Below the pieces are notes generated by a model. That model saw nothing but the letters and a program-made list of their open reading frames with translations. It did not search any database and had not been told where the DNA came from. Below, piece by piece: positions 1-4,141 of a stretch of DNA of 6,191 bases. Location: positions 1 through 6,191 of the forward strand of contig CALCWL010000434.1 of the NCBI GenBank assembly GCA_937906285.1. Reading direction: 5' to 3'. Positions within the stretch are counted from its first letter, which is position 1; each line of letters opens with the position of its first letter. The stretch comes from an uncultured Rhodanobacter sp. Lineage in GTDB: Bacteria > Pseudomonadota > Gammaproteobacteria > Xanthomonadales > Rhodanobacteraceae. The position numbers and the translations under genes are program-made.

Positions 1-1223
1 CCGACCTCGGCGGCAACGTGATCTCGCACTCCTTCCACCTGCCGCACTTCATGTCGGGGGTGGGCAGCAGCTTCCCGCGCAGCTTCCTCGCCTTCGACGT
101 GCCCAACTACCTGGCCCGGCTGCAGGCCTACAACGGCAACCTGCGGCCGGACGGCACGCCGTACGACTACGCCCTGGCCGGCCCGCAGTGGAACCCGCTG
201 CAGAGCTACCGCGTGAGCGAGAAGACCAATGCGTTCTACGTGCAGGCGGACATGTCCGGCGATCGCTGGGAAGGCGACGTCGGCGTGCGCCTGGTACAGA
301 CCGATACCCGCGCCCAGGCCTGGGACGCGAAGATCCTGAGCATCACCGAGAACGGCGCGTTCAACTACACCGCCGAATACGCCGCGCCCACGCCGGTGGT
401 CCAGGACGCGAGCTACAGCTACCTGCTGCCGTCGGCCAACTTCACCTGGCATTTCACCGACCAGCTGCAATTGCGCGCCGGCGCGGCCAAGACCATGGCG
501 CGCCCGGCGGTGGACCAGCTGGCGCCGACCAACACCACCGAAAGCGTTTCGTGGGGCGAGTTCACCCAGGTCTACGGCGGCAACGCGGACCTCAAGCCCT
601 ACAGTGCCGCGCAGGGCGACCTGTCGCTGGAGTGGTACTTCGCCGAACACTCCATCGCCAGCCTGGCGGTGTTCTACAAGCGCATCACCAACCAGATCAC
701 CACCAGTTGGGAGACCGGCCAGGACATCGGCGTGCCCGGTTACCTGTTCAACATCATGCGCCCGATCAATGGCGACCACGCCCGAGTGAAGGGCATGGAG
801 ATGAGCCTGCAGCACTTCTGGAACAACGGTTTCGGTGTGCGTGCGCAGTACACACGCAACCTGTCGACAAGCTGGGTGGATGGCGAGCAGCGTCCGCTCG
901 AGGGCATCGCTCCGGCGACCTATTCGCTGGGCGTGTTGTACGAGAAGGGCAAGTGGTCGCTGGGCGCCAACGCCGACCGCACCAACGGCTTCGTCACCGC
1001 GATCAACGTGCTGGGTACCGGCTACAACGAACAGGCCGACGCGATCACCTGGGTGACGGCGCATGTCTCCTACAAGTTCAACGACATGATCAGCGTCAGC
1101 CTCGACGGACAGAACCTGCTGGACAAGGCGCAGACCTACAGCATCAACGGAAACCCGCTGCTGTCGCAGGGCTATTACCGCTATGGCCGCTCGGTAAACC
1201 TGGGCGTGGCCTTGCGGTTCTAG
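1..1223 (+). CDS. TonB-dependent receptor, C-terminal beta-barrel part (5' end outside window)
   Basis: Outer-membrane active-transport receptor that takes up a bulky substrate (sugar, peptide or chelate, not identifiable here) using energy from TonB-ExbB-ExbD. The reading frame is already open at base 3 (Asp-Leu-Gly-Gly-Asn) with no convincing start, so the signal peptide, TonB box, plug and first strands are missing; about 406 residues remain and the stop is TAG at 1221-1223. Alternating aromatic/polar strands fit a barrel. The stretch near 573-660 (GGNADLKPYSA followed by DLSLEWYF and SLAVFYKRITN) and the ending QNLLDKAQTY...YYRYGR...LGVALRF match what I know of the Xanthomonas/Caulobacter receptor family (TIGR01782 type). 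The final residue is Phe, the usual C-terminal signal for outer-membrane barrel assembly. No frameshift is seen. It is separated from the next gene by about 265 bases including hairpins, so it is probably a separate transcript. Family call is sure; the substrate is unknown. Confidence 0.93.
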   Translation, partial: DLGGNVISHSFHLPHFMSGVGSSFPRSFLAFDVPNYLARLQAYNGNLRPDGTPYDYALAGPQWNPLQSYRVSEKTNAFYVQADMSGDRWEGDVGVRLVQTDTRAQAWDAKILSITENGAFNYTAEYAAPTPVVQDASYSYLLPSANFTWHFTDQLQLRAGAAKTMARPAVDQLAPTNTTESVSWGEFTQVYGGNADLKPYSAAQGDLSLEWYFAEHSIASLAVFYKRITNQITTSWETGQDIGVPGYLFNIMRPINGDHARVKGMEMSLQHFWNNGFGVRAQYTRNLSTSWVDGEQRPLEGIAPATYSLGVLYEKGKWSLGANADRTNGFVTAINVLGTGYNEQADAITWVTAHVSYKFNDMISVSLDGQNLLDKAQTYSINGNPLLSQGYYRYGRSVNLGVALRF

Positions 1224-1241
1224 GGCGACGCGCGCCGCCTT

Positions 1242-1258
1242 GCCCGGAATTCCCGGGC
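1242..1258 (+). terminator. Small GC hairpin after the receptor gene, possible weak terminator
   Basis: GCCCGG (1242-1247) and CCGGGC (1253-1258) form a perfect 6-bp stem with the 5-base loop AATTC, 18 bases after the receptor stop codon. No run of T follows, so as an intrinsic terminator it would be poor. It may only protect the mRNA 3' end, or act together with the stronger hairpin at 1295-1329. Confidence 0.35.
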
Positions 1259-1277
1259 GCGGCACGCATGAGTCTGG

Positions 1278-1301
1278 TCCGCATGGGTTGATCCGCATGG
1301 G
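1278..1301 (+). repeat. Tandem direct repeat of TCCGCATGGG
   Basis: TCCGCATGGG occurs at 1278-1287 and again at 1292-1301, separated by TTGA. A partial copy of the core, GCATGAG, lies at 1266-1272, giving a period of 14-15 bases. Both full copies can pair with the same downstream arm ending at 1329. The repeat is short, so chance duplication is possible. Confidence 0.5.
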
Positions 1302-1329
1302 CTGGCGCAGGCGCCGCGTCAGCCCATGC
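1295..1329. repeat. Strong intergenic inverted repeat (terminator-like or REP-like hairpin)
   Basis: The arm GCATGGGCTGGCGC (1295-1308) pairs with GCGTCAGCCCATGC (1316-1329) over 14 positions (13 Watson-Crick plus one G-U), leaving a 7-base loop. It is the strongest hairpin I found in the window and lies about 70 bases after the receptor stop and 160 bases before the efflux operon. There is no T tract on either side, so a classical intrinsic terminator is not shown. An upstream copy of the left arm (1281-1291) can compete for the same right arm. It could end or stabilise the receptor transcript, or be a member of a dispersed palindromic repeat family; only genome-wide copy number would tell. 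Confidence 0.5.
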
Positions 1330-1364
1330 ACGTCCCGCGGGGCGGACTGCATGGACGCAATTTC

Positions 1365-1394
1365 TTGCAGGCTTTCGCGATGCCTTGGTACGTT
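1365..1394 (+). promoter_or_regulatory. Candidate sigma-70 promoter for the efflux operon
   Basis: TTGCAG (1365-1370) resembles a -35 box, and 18 bases later TACGTT (1389-1394) is a weak -10 box preceded by TGG, an extended -10 pattern. The surrounding stretch (about 1358-1400) is distinctly richer in A and T than the rest of the window, with TTATAT at 1393-1398 as an alternative -10. Transcription would start near 1400 and leave a leader of roughly 80-90 bases. I see no clear dyad of the kind bound by CueR- or MerR-like metal sensors. The position before a three-gene operon supports a promoter here; the exact boxes are uncertain. Confidence 0.3.
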
Positions 1395-1435
1395 ATATCG
1401 TTGCGCACCGATTCTTCCCACGTCGACGCGCACGC

Positions 1436-1492
1436 ATGAAAAACCTGTGGTCCGATTGTCTGCCGGCACCGTCGAGATGGCGGTCGCGATGA
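1436..1492 (+). CDS. Possible 18-residue leader peptide overlapping the operon start
   Basis: An ATG at 1436 opens a short frame encoding MKNLWSDCLPAPSRWRSR, whose TGA stop (1490-1492) overlaps the ATG at 1489 of the outer-membrane factor gene in an ATGA arrangement. The same ATGA overlap joins the adaptor and pump genes further down. This would allow translational coupling or leader-type control of the operon. Against it: no Shine-Dalgarno sequence precedes 1436, and such short frames arise by chance. I recognise no homolog. Confidence 0.2.
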   Translation: MKNLWSDCLPAPSRWRSR

Positions 1493-3000
1493 TCAGGCGG
1501 GCAGGCGGGTCGCTGCTGGCGGTCGTCGCGGTGATGGCGATCGGCGGTTGCGCGGTGGGGCCGGATTTCCAGCGGCCGGCGGCGCCGGACGTCGCCAGCG
1601 CGGCCGCCGGACCGCTGCCCGACAGCACCGCCGGCGCAGACGTCGGCGGCGGGCAGCCCCAGCACTTCGTTTCCGGCGGCGACATCCCCGCACAGTGGTG
1701 GACGCTGTTCCATTCCGCCCAGCTCGATGCGTTGATCGAACGGGCGCTGGCGCACAACCCCGACCTCAAGGCGGCGCAGGCGGCGCTGGCGGTGGCGCGC
1801 GAGAACACGCTCGCCGGACGCGGCGCGTACGCGCCCAGCGTCAGTGCGGGCTTCTCGGCCGGCCGCGAGCAGGACCCGCCCGGCGCGCTGGCGCCGGTGC
1901 CGAGCAACAACGCGTTTCTGTACAACCTGTTCACGCCGCAGGTCAGCGTGTCGTACGTGCCGGACGTGTTCGGCCTGAACCGGCGCAACGTGGAATCGCT
2001 GAAGGCGCAGCAGCAGGAGGTGCGCTTCCAGATGCTGGCCACGCGCATCACGCTGAGCAGCAACGTGGTGGTGGCGGCGGTGCAGCAGGCTTCGCTGCGT
2101 GCGCAGGTCGACGCGACGCGCGAGCTGATCGCGACCGACGCGAAGATGGTCAAGCTGCTGCGTTACCAGCTGGACAAGGGCTACGCGGGGCGGCTCGATC
2201 TTGCCGCGCAGGAAGCGCAGCTGGCCCAGCTGCAGGCCACGCTGCCGCCGCTGCTGACCCAGCTGGACCAGCAGAACCATCTGCTGGCCGTGCTCGCCGG
2301 CGAACTTCCCGGCCAGGCGCCGCCCCCGTCGTTCGACCTCGCCGGCCTGCAATTGCCGCCACAACTCCCCGTGAGCCTGCCCTCGGCTTTGGTGGCGCAG
2401 CGCCCCGACGTGCGCCAGGCCGAGGCCAACCTGCACGCGGCCAGTGCGCAGATCGGTGTGGCGATCGCCAACCGTCTGCCCAACATCACGTTGACCGCGA
2501 ATGCGGGCAGCACGGCGCTGGCGATCAGGCAGTTGTTCGAGAGCGGCACCGGCTTCTGGAGCCTCGGCGCGGACCTGGCCGCGCCGATCTTCCAGGGCGG
2601 CAGCCTGCGGCATCAGGAGCGCGCGGCCAAGGCGGCCTACGTGCAGGCGGCGGAGGAATATCGCGGCACCGTGCTGACCGCGTTCCAGAACGTCGCCGAT
2701 ACGCTGGCCGCGCTGCAGCACGATGCCGAGGGCCTGCAGGCGGCGGCCAAGGCCGCGGATGCCGCCAGACTCACCTTGAAACTTTCGCAGCGCCAGTACC
2801 AGGACGGCTACGCCAGCTACCTGTCGCTGCTCGGCGCGGAGCAGGCCGACCAGCAGGCGCGCATCGCCCTGGTGCAGGCGCAGGCCAGTCGCTACGTCGA
2901 CACCGCCGCGCTGTTCCAGGCCATGGGCGGCGGCTGGTGGCACGACGCCGGCGCCCACTCCACCGATGCCGCTGCCACCCGGGATAGCGATGAAAAGTAG
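1489..3000 (+). CDS. Outer-membrane factor lipoprotein of tripartite RND efflux pump (NodT/OprM/CusC type)
   Basis: Forms the trimeric outer-membrane channel and periplasmic tunnel through which the RND pump expels substrate. From ATG 1489 the product has 503 residues, normal for the family. It starts MIRRAGG, followed by a hydrophobic stretch and a lipobox ending IGGC (Cys21), so it is a predicted outer-membrane lipoprotein; the following CAVGPDFQRPAAP is typical of NodT-type factors. Two TolC-like (OEP) repeats follow, roughly residues 75-260 and 290-470. The first opens with QWWTLF (about 69) and LDALIERALAHNPDL (about 79); the second opens with LVAQRPDVRQAEANL (about 301), the family hallmark. 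The end, FQAMGGGWW, is also typical, followed by a short polar tail. An alternative start at 1477 adds four residues; a TTG at 1240 would bury the signal peptide. Neither 1477 nor 1489 has a good ribosome site; 1489 gives the better signal peptide and overlaps the leader ORF stop. The adaptor gene overlaps its end by 11 bases. Confidence 0.93.
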   Translation: MIRRAGGSLLAVVAVMAIGGCAVGPDFQRPAAPDVASAAAGPLPDSTAGADVGGGQPQHFVSGGDIPAQWWTLFHSAQLDALIERALAHNPDLKAAQAALAVARENTLAGRGAYAPSVSAGFSAGREQDPPGALAPVPSNNAFLYNLFTPQVSVSYVPDVFGLNRRNVESLKAQQQEVRFQMLATRITLSSNVVVAAVQQASLRAQVDATRELIATDAKMVKLLRYQLDKGYAGRLDLAAQEAQLAQLQATLPPLLTQLDQQNHLLAVLAGELPGQAPPPSFDLAGLQLPPQLPVSLPSALVAQRPDVRQAEANLHAASAQIGVAIANRLPNITLTANAGSTALAIRQLFESGTGFWSLGADLAAPIFQGGSLRHQERAAKAAYVQAAEEYRGTVLTAFQNVADTLAALQHDAEGLQAAAKAADAARLTLKLSQRQYQDGYASYLSLLGAEQADQQARIALVQAQASRYVDTAALFQAMGGGWWHDAGAHSTDAAATRDSDEK

Positions 3001-4141
3001 ATCCTGCTCCGTGCCCTTCTGGCGCGCGCCCGCGCTTGCGCTGATGGCCGCCGCGACGCTGGCCGCCTGCTCGTCGAAGGCCGCGCCGCAGGTCGCCGCC
3101 GACACGCCGCACGACGTGACGCTGACCGCGGCGCAGCGCCAGCACATCCACCTGCTGACCATCGAACGCAGCCGCTTCCATCGCAGCATCGAGACCAGCG
3201 CCGTGGTGGATTTCGACCACGACCGCGCGGCGCAGGTGCTGGCGCCGTTCTCCGGCCCGGTGACCGAGGTGCTGGTGAGCCCGGGCGACCAGGTGAAGGC
3301 CGGGCAGCCGCTGGCGCGGGTGGATTCGCCCGACTTCGCCGCCGCCGTCGGCGCGTACCGGAAGGCGCTCGCCGCGGCGCATGCCGCCGACCAGCTGGCG
3401 GCGACCGATCGCGACCTGTACGCGCACCAGGCCATCTCGCAGCGCGAACACGCGCAGGCGCAGTCCGATGCGGCGGGCGCGGATGCCGACCGCGATGCCG
3501 CGTTGCAGGCGTTGCTGGCCCTGCATGTCGATGCGCCGACCCTGCAGGCGATCCGCGAAGGCAAGCCGGTGGCGCATGGCCAGGGCGTGATCCGCGCGCC
3601 GATCGCCGGCACCGTGGTGGAGAAGTCCATCGTCCCCGGCCAGTTGCTGGCGGCCGGCTCGACGCCGTGCTTCACCGTCGCCGACACCTCGAGCATGTGG
3701 GTGATGGCGCAGCTGTTCGGCGACGACCTGGCGGCGGTGGAAAACGGCGACGCGGCCACCGTCGAGGTCGGCGACGGCGTGACGATGGTGGGCAAGGTGA
3801 CCAACGTCGGCGCCGTGGTCGATCCCGATACGCGTGCGATCGGCGCGCGCGTGCAGGTTGCCAATCCGCACGGCGTGCTCAAGCGGCAGATGTACGTGCG
3901 CGTGCGGATCGAGTCGGGCAGGGCGCACGAGGGCCTGCTGCTGCCGGTGTCGGCGGTGCTGCGCGATGACGAGAACCTGCCGTTCGTGTACGTGGCGGAT
4001 GCCGACGGCGGCTACGCGCAGCGCAGCGTGACCCTGGGCGGTCGCGTGGGCGATGCCTTCGAGGTTCCCGCCGGCCTGCACGCCGGCGACAAGGTCGTGG
4101 TGGACGGCGCGATCTTCCTGCATTTCATGCAGACCCAATGA
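2990..4141 (+). CDS. RND efflux periplasmic adaptor (membrane fusion protein, CzcB/CusB-like), lipoprotein
   Basis: Links the inner-membrane pump to the outer-membrane channel in the periplasm. From ATG 2990 there are 383 residues. An alternative ATG at 2966 adds eight, but 2990 has GGGA (2981-2984) at a suitable distance and starts directly with the signal peptide MKSRSC. The lipobox LAAC puts the lipidated Cys at residue 27. Domains in order: first lipoyl half about 83-116 (APFSGPVTEVLVSPGDQVKAG), short alpha-helical hairpin about 117-185 with DLYAHQAISQREHAQA typical of CzcB-type adaptors, second lipoyl half about 202-232 (RAPIAGTVVEKSIVPGQLL), beta-barrel about 236-307, membrane-proximal domain to the end (LLPVSAVLRD...GLHAGDKVVVDG). 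Four histidines (41, 52, 54, 64) lie in the N-terminal part, but no Met occurs between residues 20 and 235, unlike the Met ligands of CusB. It overlaps the outer-membrane factor by 11 bases and the pump by 4, so the three are co-translated. The metal-efflux role is inferred from the neighbouring pump. Confidence 0.93.
   Translation: MKSRSCSVPFWRAPALALMAAATLAACSSKAAPQVAADTPHDVTLTAAQRQHIHLLTIERSRFHRSIETSAVVDFDHDRAAQVLAPFSGPVTEVLVSPGDQVKAGQPLARVDSPDFAAAVGAYRKALAAAHAADQLAATDRDLYAHQAISQREHAQAQSDAAGADADRDAALQALLALHVDAPTLQAIREGKPVAHGQGVIRAPIAGTVVEKSIVPGQLLAAGSTPCFTVADTSSMWVMAQLFGDDLAAVENGDAATVEVGDGVTMVGKVTNVGAVVDPDTRAIGARVQVANPHGVLKRQMYVRVRIESGRAHEGLLLPVSAVLRDDENLPFVYVADADGGYAQRSVTLGGRVGDAFEVPAGLHAGDKVVVDGAIFLHFMQTQ
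4118..4132 (+). promoter_or_regulatory. Hairpin immediately before the pump start codon
   Basis: CTGCAT (4118-4123) and ATGCAG (4127-4132) form a perfect 6-bp stem with a TTC loop, inside the last codons of the adaptor gene and five bases before the pump ATG at 4138. It covers the place where a ribosome binding site would lie, and no AGGAGG-like sequence is visible there. This fits pump translation depending on ribosomes that finish the adaptor and open the hairpin. The regulatory role is inference. Confidence 0.35.

Noticed and set aside
188..1291. Second open frame inside the receptor gene
   Set aside because: Arg/Ala/Gly-rich out-of-frame translation of the receptor gene, with no motifs of its own.
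1390..1401. Near-palindrome ACGTTATATCGT as a regulator binding site
   Set aside because: Only 10 of 12 positions are symmetric, it is short and AT-centred, and it matches no metal-sensor operator I know; more likely part of the promoter's AT-rich stretch.
1240..1488. N-terminal extension of the outer-membrane factor from TTG 1240
   Set aside because: It would place about 80 Arg/Cys-rich residues before a clear lipoprotein signal peptide and translate the intergenic hairpins and promoter candidate.
1393..3882. Very long open frame on the minus strand (829 codons)
   Set aside because: It lies antisense to two clear efflux genes, and its translation is low-complexity and rich in Arg, Ala and Gly with no recognisable domain. 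High GC at third codon positions of the real genes suppresses stops on the opposite strand.
2771..4138. Minus-strand open frame opposite the adaptor gene (455 codons)
   Set aside because: His/Arg-rich shadow translation with no domain; the + strand adaptor is unambiguous.
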